Below, piece after piece: positions 45,783 to 57,461 of a stretch of 64,000 nucleotides of DNA. Each line of letters opens with the position of its first letter. Position 1 is the first letter of the stretch. Both the position numbers and the translations under genes were made by a program. Source of the stretch: Liolophura sinensis (Eukaryota > Mollusca > Polyplacophora > Chitonida > Chitonidae); contig NC_088302.1 of assembly GCF_032854445.1 (NCBI RefSeq), positions 36,274,191 through 36,338,190 of the forward strand. The letters are read 5' to 3'. A model generated the notes under the pieces. It was not told where the DNA came from. It made no database searches and saw only the letters and a program-made list of their open reading frames with translations.

Positions 45783-47949
45783 ATGGCGGCGTTATTGTTG
45801 TTGGCCTTGGCTTCCGTTATTTCCATGGGATACTGTGATAACTACACCGTCACAAAAGAAGCCTGGTTTGACATTGAAATCCGGGATTTTGATGGACCCG
45901 GAGAGGACTACAGGGGGAGATTTGTCATCGGACTTTTCGGAGAAACCACACCAATGACAGTCATGAACTTCGCCTCCATCACAAACGGATTTGAAAGAAC
46001 AACAAAATCAGGGGTGAGTTAAAACCGACACATTATTTATCGCTTCTTAGTTTAGATGATTTTTCTGTAGTTTTTAAGACAAATTATTTGATGTGTAGAA
46101 AAAGACTAGGTCATAAAATGTTGCATTTATTCGTGTACGGTCCCAATTTACCACCATGATGGTAAAAAGATAGCATCCAGGCCAACAATGATGTGGTTAA
46201 AGTAAAAGAAAGTAAGAAAAGATTGGCCACTAAAACTATTGATCTCTCTGAATTAAATGCTATTTAAATGCTTTAGTTCTAAGATGGGCTTTGTGAACCA
46301 TAGGGATAGTATTGGATTTGATTTTGACGAGGGTCTGGGAACTTTGACCTCTTTTTACCTTTGGAGGAAATTTTTGTTGATTGTGTCGTGTATTATGCAC
46401 CTCTGTTCACTAACGAACTCAACGGGTTTGGCTTAAATCCAAATTGTGACGTCATTGACATCATTACTATGGGTCATGTTGCCTATGTTAGATGTCTGTA
46501 TTAAAAATTTCATTTAATTTCTTTGCTTTCTTTGACTTTAACATAGCTATTTTGGGGGAATAATAAAACTATTCAGTGGAATGGCGGTTATAATTATCTG
46601 AAGTTCTTTACCAGTTAACCATGCTCTGGTTTGTATAATTAAAATCGTCTTTGGCTGTTGCTGTTACAAGTCACATGTGTACAAAAAAGAGACATGTTAT
46701 TGTTAGCTTATATATGCTTGGGAAATAAAATCGTTGTACATGTATGTTGCTGTTTTACAGAGAAAGGAGAAACTGACTTACAAGCGCACCAACTTCCACC
46801 GAGTTGTGCCAGATTTCCTCATCCAGGGAGGTGATATCACAGTTGGGGATGGCACAGGAGGTATGTGGAGTAACGTGGGCAAAGAATAGTTTGATACATG
46901 AGTCAGGGCAAATTAGCTCTATACATCGAGTTTAGTTGTATGCAAAATCTATCTGACTGTACATCTGAGTAAATAACCCTATGAAAGCTATAAATGCATA
47001 ACAAAACAATAGCACGCAGTTATATATAACAAACAAAAGTCTTATAACAGTAATTCATGCGGGCAATTTTACTAGTTTATTAGTGTAGGTGGAACACATC
47101 TAGCATTTCCTGCATACGTTTCAAGTAAAAGTCGCCAATGAATATGTTTCCTTGTCTGTATATAGGTCAGAGCATTTATGGCTCCAAATTTGTTGACGAG
47201 AACTTCATTCTGAGCCACAAAGCCGCTGGTTACGTATCCATGGCAAACCATGGTCAAGACACAAACGGTTCTCAGTTCTTCATCATGCTGACTAAGGCCA
47301 GATGGTTGGACAATAAGCACGTCGTTTTCGGCAAGGTCGTCAAGGGAATGGTAAGAAAAAATACTGTCTTCTTAAGGGTACGATTTGGATATTCCTTGTG
47401 CCTTTATTGGAAACAACTCACTGCTTTTTTATATGACTACGACTTAGTTTCTTGCTGTCTATACTTCCTTAATTATTTCTGTGGTTTGAGTTGAATGTTG
47501 TTTTGAAAGTTAGTCTTGCTATCATTGACCTGGAACATCCATATATTGTTTGGCGATTTTTACCACGTCTAGATTGGGATTGTGCAATTTTAATTTTTGA
47601 AATTTTGCGTGAGAAGAAGAAAATAACTAATGGCATCTTTACTATTATTTCTAATATAGGCCTAAGCTTATTGTAGGCTTAATCTTACAGCTCGCTAAGT
47701 ATTGATCAGATCTGAGGGACAAAACGTACTTATTCTTTCAGCGCGTTTACCTTTTATGTGACCATCAAATCTTAATGCAGTCTTGAATCATTGCAGGAAA
47801 CTGTCCGTGCTATCGGTGACGTGAAGACTAACGATTCAGCCATGCCCAAGACTCGGGTCAAGGTCATTGACTGTGGATGTGATGACGTCAAGAAGTACAC
47901 ATTGACAGAGGCCGAGACAAAGTCTGACGAGGACCTTGACCGAGAATAA
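45783..47949 (+). CDS. Secreted cyclophilin (PPIase), gene 6
   Basis: Intact tandem copy of gene 5. Coding exons are 45783-46013, 46761-46860, 47166-47350 and 47797-47949 (222 aa). The signal peptide [18 protein letters not shown] is followed by NYT. The isomerase core carries FHRVVPDF (R55 and F60 equivalents), IQGGD, SMANHG, TNGSQFF and [10 protein letters not shown], with the Trp associated with cyclosporin binding. Compared with human CypA there are two longer loops: an acidic one after the first strand ([10 protein letters not shown]) and a basic one after the first helix ([17 protein letters not shown]), the latter crossed by the phase-0 intron. The C-terminus extends about 23 residues past DCG and ends in SDEDLDRE, with no KDEL. 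The leader-exon acceptor differs slightly (GTAG followed by GTACCATC before the ATG, where the paralogs have ACACCATC). This is the cleanest member to use as reference for the cluster. Confidence 0.95.
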
Positions 47950-48063
47950 ATCACACATTTCATTTGTCTTCATATAAAAACACACATAATTAATTTAGGC
48001 ACTTTATGCACGATCGTTTTTCATTTTCACTTGTATAACTGTTGTATATGAAATTTTTTGGAA

Positions 48064-48069
48064 AATAAA
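48064..48069 (+). terminator. Polyadenylation signal, cyclophilin gene 6
   Basis: AATAAA about 115 nt after the gene 6 stop, in the same context as in gene 5. Confidence 0.6.
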
Positions 48070-50973
48070 TTGTTTGTTTGTTGAATATATACGGGCCCAT
48101 TTTCTATTTTAATTTTTACTAATTTCTCCGCGTTTATCTGGTTCAGCTGTGGCATTTGGACAGGGCGGCTTCCCCTATCTATATGCCCGACTTGAGTGAA
48201 ACATTCCATCAATCATTGAATCATCGATTGACTTTTCAGCCGTTTTGGGCATGCATTTTGTCGGTGCCATGAGATCTTAGCTGTGGTTTATTGTGGTTTG
48301 TTTGTGCTGATCATGCAGTGAAATGTCCGGCAAGTTGTGGTAGTTTCAATGGCTGACAACCGCTCCGAGTGATCTGATTGGCAGATTCTGGTCGACAGAC
48401 TGATTGTAGAAATGTGAATAGTCTGGGTGAGACATAGTGCTTGCAGATAGCGAGAACACTAAATCTAAGCAATGTGAAGAAAAACACTAGTGATTATTTG
48501 CTTTCGATTTTGGACATGCAGGAGAAACAGCTCTCAAGGATTGTGCTCTGGAACAAAGTGGTTCAAACTGAAATAAAAACAGATCGTTCAATGTTGTAAA
48601 GCTGTATTACTCTTGTGTAGTAGCTTCCTTTCAATGTTGTATGAGCCCTCGTGTCCACCGAAAAGAGCGACTTGCTATACAGTAAACAACAAATAGCACA
48701 CTGTAAATCTTCTGATCGCTTTGTTTAAGGCTGGAAAGAGTGTAAAAAGTTCCATTTCAATCGAGCAAAACCTTTATAGGTAATAATTCAAATGAAGTGT
48801 TGGCATAGGCTATATGTATTCTGCATATATAAATGCACCCGCATTCTGTGTTTTCTCGATATTTAGAGTGGCCTGCGTACACAAAGCATACTTAATTTAA
48901 TATTTTGATTTAAATTCTACAAAACATTTCATAGGAAATCGGTGATTAAGATATAGTTGTTAGTGGTAAACCTGACTATGCTTTTTGGACCTTCAACTTC
49001 GACTAACTTAACAAAAGGTGTATTTTTAAAGCGAAATTTACTGGCATTTTGTGCTGCAGTACCTAGTCTAAGTCTCTCCTGACGGTAAATTTACAGCCAT
49101 TTTCAGAGCTAGGCCTACATAACATCATGTTGTTTTTTGCATAGTGCTGTAAAGGTATAAACTAACTGGGTTGTTGGCGTGCTATAGTTTATTTCTTATA
49201 AAGAGCCGCCCATATTTAGACATCTCTAAAATCAGCCATACTCGCTACAAAAATTGGCTTTAGCGGGTGACACGTAACAACCTAAGCTCTGCACATTGAC
49301 ATGTTGAGTGTCCATATTATTACAAGGAAAATGGAATTAGAACACTTTTTTTCCAATTCATGATGTTGAAGTCCTTAAGATCAGTTTCGACGACAAAAGA
49401 ACCCACTGCTTCGGTTGACGTCATAATTATTAAAAAACCAGTGCCATGCTGGATATTGGTCGGAGTTCAAGATGTTTTGCATCAGTTACCTAAACTGCTA
49501 TCGACAACTATAAACCCTGTTACTGACACTGCCATATTTGAATTTGTTTACACGTTTTAGTATGGTATAACCTTAATAAAGGAATTTTATTTTGTCTCTT
49601 GTACTATATGATCTCTCGGCAGTGTGGATTTAGAGATGGATATTAGGAAATTAAAGCCATGTAGTCTATTCGCAGAGTCACTAGTTTAGGCTGTGTTACT
49701 GCCTTGAGTTTGTTCTAACTGCTTGTTGGCTATCAACTAATTATGACGCCAGCCGAGGCAATGAGTTCTAGGTGTCGAAAATAAGCTAATGGGGTTTAAC
49801 ATCGACGTATTAACATGCGTATAGGGCTTGGGTTGTTACGTGTCACTGGCTAAAGACAATTTTTGCAGCGAACATGATTGATTTTACAGACAGCTGAATA
49901 TAGGTGACTCTCTAAAAGTGTTACGGTATAGAAAACGGCAACAGAAAACAGACTCAGTGACTCAATATTACAATGTAAACAATGGCTTTATATATAAAAT
50001 GAGACGTACAGTTTTACAGACAGTTCAACAACAACAACATAAAAAACATACACATCAGTATTACCGGTCTTTACAAGTTTCCAGTTCACCTTTGCATCTC
50101 AAGGAATGTATTCCAGGAAATCCAACGTAAAGACCATGGGATAAACACACAATTCACACAAGTCACAAATTGTCCTAGACAGGTACTTCGCCAGGTTAGC
50201 GAACACGAACACAGTACACAGGTTACACAGAACTGGAACAGTCAAGCCTTTGAATGACGTCACACCCGCAGAGCACAACACAGGGTAAATACAGGCATGG
50301 AGGTATAATCCACTTCAGATCAGTCACAGCTCCCGCAGAAGCTCACAAACGAGCCGTTCAGAGACGTAGAGTAATGTCACCTTGTGGAAGAACGAACGTC
50401 CTTTGCAAAACTGAAAACTTCAGTTTAGAGTCCTTGACGACCTTGTCGGTCAGGTGAGGTCAGCGTGTTAAACAAATTACACAGTCCACACTGTATAATC
50501 ATAATCAAGATCCGAACACCAATAAACGTGACTTCCGCAGAAATTCACATAAACCAGACATCAGTACTACTGTGGTACACAAACGGTGCCGGCATAAAAA
50601 TCTGTCCTCCCAAATGAAACTGGCATCACCAGCTCATATAAATATAATGGACTCGATACGAGAGCGTCACACACTCTCCTGGCTCCCAGTGGATGCAGCA
50701 AAAATACCTCTACTCTGCACAGAAAACACGGCTTATATACGCTCCAGGTGGATTCAACTATTCTTAGACACAGAATTAACAGCCAATAAACATCCAGTTA
50801 AATAAACAGAGCATTGAACAAGGTGCTTTCGGCCAGGTCCGTGCTGTACATATATAACAGGGCCTGTTATGCTTTCACAAAGGTCCGCAGACTAACAGTA
50901 CATGAAGACGTTAAATAGTCATACATAACAAAAGAAATACACTGTAGCGCAGCACAATGTTTCAGTTCAAGTC

Positions 50974-51105
50974 CAACGCATGCTGGCTTCCTCTCCGGCC
51001 GTGGGCGTATGTAGGAAGATTCCACCATAATTCAGGCAGCCGTGGCAGAAGTGAAATATTCTTTAATACGGCATAAACCATCAATCAAATAAGTACATAA
51101 ACCAG
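50974..51105 (+). mobile_element. SINE family A, internally deleted
   Basis: GCTGGCTTCCTCTCCGGCCG joins early to CACCATAATTCAGGCAGCCG, then TTTAATACGGCATAAACCAT with an AAATAAGT tail. The central part is missing. Confidence 0.75.
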
Positions 51106-51711
51106 TCAACTATTCCCCAGCATGATGTAAGGTTATGTAGCCTAAATCAATTGTCAGTCAATACTTTATACACCTACGTCGGAATATTGTTCATGAAATT
51201 GGCCCAAAGGACCTGGTGTGGTAAGGCGGGGAATCGGCCCTCGTGCATGAAACTGTGCACCCCAGGAAGCGAAACTGACTATAGCTGTGACTGACAGCTG
51301 CTGACACACTCCTAACACTATTTCTATTTTCATTTCTGCTTTACTTTTTCGCTTATATAGGGCAAGAATGCATTAAAGCAATGTATAGTTGATAAAATCC
51401 AAAAATTGGTAGCCCGCTCCAGTAACACTGGAATATACCTTGTTTTTTGCATTAGACACTATAGAGTGGAGAAAATCACTGCACCAAAAATGTAGCTTTC
51501 TGAAAAATTCTTGAGCACGCAGTTATGCACCAGTGAATTAAATACATATATAACAAATGTTCAGCTTATACTTACGCTATGCATAACATGTTAATGATGG
51601 ATAGAAAGCCACATGTGCTCTCAAGCATGATTCACGTATGATTTCGCTATAGTTGCCACACGTTACGTAATACCATGGCTCAACAATTATCCACTCTAAG
51701 TCATGATAAGG

Positions 51712-51974
51712 GGCCTCCGTGGCTCAGTTGGTTAACGCGCCAGCCCAGCGTAGTGACCCATAGGCCTCTTCAACATGCGGGCGCTGTGAGTTCATGCTTG
51801 TGCTGGCTTCCTCTCCGACCGTAAATGGGAAGGTCTGTGAGCAACCTGCGGATGGGCGTGGATTTTCCCCGGACTCTGCCCGACTTTCCTCTCACCATGA
51901 TGCTGGCCGCCGTCGTATAAGTGAAATATTCTTGAGAACGGCGTAAAACACCAACCATATAAACAAATAAATAA
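51712..51974 (+). mobile_element. Full-length SINE family A
   Basis: Best complete copy. tRNA-like head GGCCTCCGTGGCTCAGTTGG (A-box region) and GCTGTGAGTTCATG (B-box region), body GCTGGCTTCCTCTCCGACCG, GCAACCTGCGGATGGGCG and CATGATGCTGGCCGCCG, then TCTTGAGAACGGCGTAAAAC and an AAATAAATAA tail. Use it as reference for the family in this window. Confidence 0.9.
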
Positions 51975-52715
51975 TCCATGACAACACTTAATACAAGACA
52001 GTCTATATCTTTACTCACACGATTTGTATATTGCCACAGAAATAAAACCCTATAAAGATTCTAACTCATTCTCGAGGTAAAAATCTGTTCATCATAGTGA
52101 CTTCGTTAGTCCACTGTACCATGAAGGATGCCTCACCGTCTATGGCAGAAATACGGATTTTAAACTTGCCAAAACATGACAAACCTGATAACATTATAAA
52201 GTTTATTTTTTACATATGAAGACAAACGTTAACCAAAACGAAACGTTGACAGACGTAGAAATGCACACATGAAAGTTTCAGTAAAGCTATTTTTCTGGCT
52301 AACGTCGATTTTCATACTGTAAAGACACAGTGCCTCGTTGAACGAAAAATTGGCGTTTTTGATCGAGTGTGTATTTTTAGCGAGTTATTGCTAAACAACC
52401 ATCTCTTTTATGTTCATATAACTTTATGAGTTATTCGACCAAGTTTTAAACTTTTGCTTTGGAAATTTACAGAATTGTGCTGGGATCTTGAAATTTGCAC
52501 TTTTTTATCGTACCTCTCAGGGGCCGATTCTCCGCCTTACCGTACCAGGTCCTTTCTTATTATGTGCTTACAGAGTTGTCTCTCTTTGTATATGATCTTT
52601 TATGGTTAAGGTAAATTTAGGTAGCGTGAAGCCTGTGAATCAGAATACGGATAATCTGTCAAATGTCTGCTGACACCAGACTAAATTTACTGGTTGTTGT
52701 CGTATTTCGGTAACA

Positions 52716-54159
52716 ATGGCATCGTCTTTACCTCCGCCGAAGCTAAAGGACTTCGTGTTCACGGAGAAACTGGGCAGTGGGACGTACGCGACAGTATACA
52801 AGGCATACAGGACAACCGGTCCTCGAACTGTCGTGGCCGTCAAGTGCGTTCTCAAAAGTAGCCTCACGAAAACATCCACCGAAAATTTGCTCACTGAAAT
52901 AGAGCTGTTGAAAGTGCTGAAGCATGATCACATAGTGGAACTGAAGGACTTTCAGTGGGATGACAATTATATTTACCTGATAATGGAATATTGCAGCGGG
53001 GGTGATCTCTCTCATTTTATTCGCAGTAAGAGAAAATTACCGGTTCATATCGTTCGTCGATTTTTGCGTCAGATAGTTCGAGCTCTTGCCTTCCTCAGAG
53101 AACACAACGTCGCTCATATGGATCTTAAACCTCAAATTTGCTGCTGACATCAAAGCAGAACCCGTCTGTTAAAAATAGCAGACTTTGGCTTTGCAATGCA
53201 CATATTAGATGGAATGGAGTTAATAATGCTGCGGGGCTCGCCCTTGTATATGGCTCCTGAGATTGTGTGTAAAGGGGCTTATGATGCAAGAGTGGATCTG
53301 TGGTCTATTGGAGTTATACTGTACGAGTGTCTGTTTGGCCAAGCTCCCTTTGCTTCACAGACCTACAAGAATTGGGTGAGAAATATGGACACAAAACCAG
53401 TAGAGCTTCCCTATGGTGTTGACATCCCAGACAGCTGTAGACATCTGTTGTTAGGTCTCTTACAGAGGGATCCTGAAAAAAGGATGTCTTTTGAGGAATT
53501 CTTCAACCATCCTTTTCTGATTTGGAACACATGCCCTGCAAAGGACTCGTTGCAGAAAGCTACATCTATTGTCACAAAAGCTGTGCGTCGTGACACTGAG
53601 GGCGATTACAAAACTGCTGTTAAACTGTACTGTGAGGCTCTTGAGTACTTTGTGCCAGCCATAAGCTATGAAAAAGATAGACAAAAGAAAGCAATTCTGA
53701 GGGCTAGAGTGAAAGATTACATGGACAGAGCAGAAGTGTTAAAAGAACAGCTAAAACCTGGGTTCAAGAATGTAGCTGGGCCAGAGGGAACACTGCAGAG
53801 GTCTAACTCTACCCTGGTTACTGGGATAAACTTTGGGAACTGGCAGGAGATAATCAGGAAGTTGCCGCAGCTTTGAAACTTATCAAGGCAGCAGAATTGG
53901 AGAGGAAGCTGATGAGTTTCAAAAGGCTCTGGATCATTATGAAATAGCTTTGGGAGCTCTCATCAAGATTCTCCAGTCTGAACCAAGGCAAGAAGTTAAA
54001 GAATTATTACGCCGTAGAATTGACAAATCGATGGTCAAAGCTGAACAGATTAAAACATACTTATCAGTGAAACAACTGAACACAGTTGACACTTCCCAGA
54101 AAGAGGAGGAAGTAAACAACAGCTATTCAGAGCAGTGCGTGATTCCAGTAGCACTATGA
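52716..54159 (+). pseudogene. ULK3: Intronless ULK3-like kinase copy with frameshifts (probable retrocopy)
   Basis: Related to ULK3, the Unc-51-like Ser/Thr kinase of autophagy, Hedgehog signalling and abscission control. From 52716 the frame shows the glycine loop GSGTYATVY, the ATP-site Lys in AVKCV, and HMDLKPQ, the form of the HRD motif typical of ULK3. It then loses one A near 53133 (frame ends in ICC) and regains frame with an extra A near 53173, just before ADFGFAMH. After 53196 come MAPEIV and the rest of the kinase lobe, then a first MIT-like region (DTEGDYKTAVKLYCEALEY, about 53590-53720). Two more shifts near 53835 and 53905 separate it from a second MIT-like region and the end at 54159. 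Total span is about 480 codons, close to the roughly 470 of ULK3. No intron is present, whereas animal ULK3 is normally split into many exons. Best read as a young processed pseudogene. All four changes are 1-2 nt indels at short runs, so assembly error in a live intronless gene remains possible. Confidence 0.82.
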
Positions 54160-55366
54160 ACAATACATGTGTAAGTGCTAAAAATGTTTCTGTGATATAT
54201 TCATAACAAGGGCAACCTCCAGAAATATATGCTGTTATAAATATACTTCAGGATATTTTTTTCTTATTTTCATACAGCATTTTGGCAGTAAGTGTTTCAG
54301 ACTGCATGTGAGCAGGTTTGTTTACAGGATGAATGAAAGTGTAGCATTTCATTCATTAAATTTCAAGCTAAATCATGACATAACTTTTTGGTAGGAATCA
54401 AGGAATCGATGTCGCTTTACACTACGTTTTGACAGTTTATTTCCTATAAGGACGGGTTCCCTATTTCAGCAGCCTTGGTCAATGTGTTAATAGTATTTCT
54501 TAGTGTTTTACTGCATGAGCTTTATTGAGTTTATTGACCATACACTGACTACACTGCATGTCCCAACAAAGGAAGAAAGGGTAGAAATTAAATCTAGGCA
54601 CTGAGAGGAGAATTTGAATATTTTGCTGTTATGTCTACATTTAGTATCAGGCATTGTAATGCAGATAATAGATCAATAAAAAAGATGGATTCAGCTTGCT
54701 GTGAGATGTGTACAGTGGCTCATACATCGCTGACATATTAAACACCAAAACTTCCATATAAAACTTTGTACATTGCTCCTAATCCTTTTTAAAGCTGTCA
54801 GTTGCAATTATTGTATTGTCAGTCATGTTAAGTATCAGTGTATCACAGAATAATCTGATTTATCAATATTCAAGAAATTCTGATTAACAATTTTGTGTTG
54901 AATCTTATGCCAATTATCTTATCTTTCGCATTCATGATAATAATAATGCACTGTAAGGTTTCAGAGGAAGACTGATTGTTTTATTGAATAACCCATGTAC
55001 AAATGGTTAATGTTGTGGGTAATTACATGTTTTAATATGACTTAAACACAGGCCTGTATTGCACTTGCACCATTCCAAACTGATGACGTCAGCATTTCAC
55101 TGTTGCGATCATTTAAACATTGGTTACTGTGATTTACTGTGTGTCTTAATATAACTTTATGAAATCAGCCAGATACAACTGTAACACTGGGCAACGACGT
55201 CATGATGTTCCACTGGTTTAATGTCAATCAGATCTTTGCTGTTAGTGCAATGTAAGTGATGTGGTTTTTGATTGACGCTGAAGCAAGTCACAGATTTCGA
55301 TGAGATAAATCCATATCAGTGCTGATTATGATGCAGAGCTTTTGCAGTGCTTATTACGTTTGACAC

Positions 55367-55372
55367 AATAAA
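55367..55372 (+). terminator. Candidate polyadenylation signal downstream of ULK3 copy
   Basis: AATAAA about 1.2 kb after the ULK3 stop, followed only 2 nt later by a run of seven A. The run is too short and too close to the hexamer to be a convincing retrocopy poly-A tail. Confidence 0.3.
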
Positions 55373-55569
55373 TGAAAAAAATTCAGTGGTTTGTGAATGC
55401 TGCAGTTGTGTTGAACAAGGGGGGGCAACTCTCTGAGATATAAAAAGAGGCCTATTTCGAAATACCTGATCTGCTTGTTACACGGGCTATGCGAATGTTG
55501 AATGTTCAAGATATCCCTTTTCCACTATGTTGGGGGTGGGTTATGTATGTATGTATAACTCTTTACTAG

Positions 55570-55705
55570 GGCCGTTCCTGGGAAGGTCTTACAGCAACCT
55601 GCGTATGGGCGAGGGTTTCCAGGGGGTCTGCCCCGTTTCCTCCCACCATAATGATGGCTGCCGTCATATATCCTTGGGCACGACGTAAAACACCAATCGA
55701 TTACT
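55570..55705 (+). mobile_element. Truncated SINE family A
   Basis: GGGAAGGTCTTACAGCAACC, CCCACCATAATGATGGCTG and GCACGACGTAAAACACCAAT. Confidence 0.7.
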
Positions 55706-55883
55706 ATAGGGCAACAACCCGAATCGGCCGGGTGCGGTTAGGTGATAGTACAGCCTTTGTTGAGGGTATTTCAGGATCGTCTTTCTGGATCGTCTTTCTG
55801 ATTGCCACTTTCTCAGAACATAATTATTTGACTGATGGTTCACAATTTTTACTTTATATGCAATAACTGTCAGCATTATGAGC

Positions 55884-55977
55884 GGAGGAAACAAGAGTGC
55901 TCGAACACCCGGGATGGAGGAAACAGGAGTGCCCGGACCCCGGGATGGAGGAAACAGGAGTGCCCGGACCCCGGGAT
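55884..55977 (+). repeat. 31-bp minisatellite, three units
   Basis: Units start GGAGGAAACA at 55884, 55916 and 55947. The last two are identical and the first differs at a few bases and is 1 bp longer. Confidence 0.85.
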
Positions 55978-56197
55978 GAGCCACCGACCTGACGACCTTC
56001 AGTCACTGATGAACTTTTTAGGCGCTATACTATGCGCTATACCACGCGTTCGTGTGCTCATAAAACGGCATGTATGTTAGTACTCGATCCGCATGCTTTC
56101 CTTTGTCCTCATTTATGTTTCTATCGAATAAACGATATAGCTGGTTTGAGTGGTGCGCCAGCACGCATTAACAGAGCGCGTCATACTTGGGGATAAA

Positions 56198-56365
56198 TAA
56201 TTTTATTTATTTATTTATTTATTTATTTATTTGATTTGATTTGGGTTTTACGCCGTACTCAAGAATATTTCACTTATACGACGGCGGCCAGCATTATTGT
56301 GGGAGGAAATCCACGATCATCCACAGGTTGCTGGCAGACCTTCCCACGTACGGTCGTAGAGAGGG
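56198..56365 (-). mobile_element. SINE family A with TTTA tail
   Basis: Long TTTATTTATT array, then TTTTACGCCGTACTCAAGAA, CGGCGGCCAGCATTATTG, GGTTGCTGGCAGACC and TTCCCACGTACG; the head is lost. Confidence 0.8.
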
Positions 56366-57415
56366 ATAAACAAAACAGGTGGCATTTTATGCTGTGCTTT
56401 AAAGTGAACATATAGTCTGCCACTATATATACATAGAAAAAATGAAAAGGTTATCATAGAAAAATGTGTGAAAAAAATTCTATTAAGCTTTGAAAGACGA
56501 GAAGATGAAGGTCAGCATTTGGCACTGACGGACAATTCACTCCCAGTAGCCGTGTTGTAGAAGCCGTTATGAACTTGGCCAATCACTAGGGCTGAAGGCG
56601 TCACGTGATAATTGGCTGTCACGTCAAGAAACCTATTAGCTCTCGATTACCAGTGTGGTATCTTATGGTGGATAAACGGATATCGGTGCAATAAAGTAGA
56701 CTTTGCGGTTAGTTTAAGTGTTAAACTGATGAATGTCGAACCAGACATTTATGGCCAGGGAACTAAGAACGACTGCCCGTGTCACAATGCCTAGATGTTG
56801 ACCAGGATACTGCAGTGACTTCTCAGGGTGAGCTGGAAAAAAAAAAACGCCTGGGAAGAGTCATTGCATGAAGACAAATATTATGACTTTGCATTATTTT
56901 TCTTTGGCCAAGTTAGATTTATTACGAAAATATCTCCCTAAAATCTGAATGAACGGGTCTGTTATCAGTTAGAAGGTCCTGTAGTCGGAGCAGGACCCAT
57001 AAAACACAACGCTTGTGACCAAGAACATCGCCCTCACCGGGCGCCAAACTAAAAGAAACATCGACCCTTTCAACTCGGAAGAGATCTGATACTGTTTGTT
57101 TGGGTAATATGCGTTTTTGTTTATATTTTCTCATTGTCACATTTTTTAATATCGATGGTACGGGAGAGCTCCTTGGTTTTGTGACGTCACTCTAGATAGC
57201 TATAACATGGCAAAAAAGTGGTCACCAAATGACTGGCTAGTTACTGACGATTGTTTGTTATTTTTATGTTGTTGAGAAGTGCTGTAGAATTTTGTAAAAT
57301 ATTTTTAGAACATTTCTGGAATACTACTTCATTAATTAAATCAGCTGTAGTGGCTGACTTTATGTTCACTTTAATTAACATTGAAGACTAGTGACAGCAC
57401 GGGATTCAACTCAGC

Positions 57416-57461
57416 TTTATTTATTTATTTATGTATTTATTTATTTATTTATTTATTTTAT
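57416..57461. repeat. TTTA microsatellite
   Basis: About eleven TTTA-type units with one variant (TGTA). No SINE body attached. Confidence 0.75.

Larger units (their letters stand above)
43330..48540 (+). repeat. Segmental duplication unit, copy 2 (with gene 6)
   Basis: Direct copy of about 35100-40420, displaced by about 8.2 kb. The two differ by point changes and indels in introns and flanks, so the event is not the latest one in the cluster. Confidence 0.8.
48541..52640. other. Intergenic region between gene 6 and ULK3 copy
   Basis: No gene supported. Two SINEs (50974-51105 and 51712-51974). The 49930-50900 stretch is less AT-rich than its surroundings and has TATATA-like and cytosine-rich blocks but no recognised coding domain; an old LTR or other element is possible but not shown. 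Confidence 0.5.

Noticed and set aside
51712-51800. Possible tRNA gene
   Set aside because: A- and B-box-like segments only; continues into the SINE body and does not fold into a clear tRNA.
55375-55381. Poly-A tail of the ULK3 retrocopy
   Set aside because: Only seven A, and too close to the AATAAA; no flanking target duplication seen.
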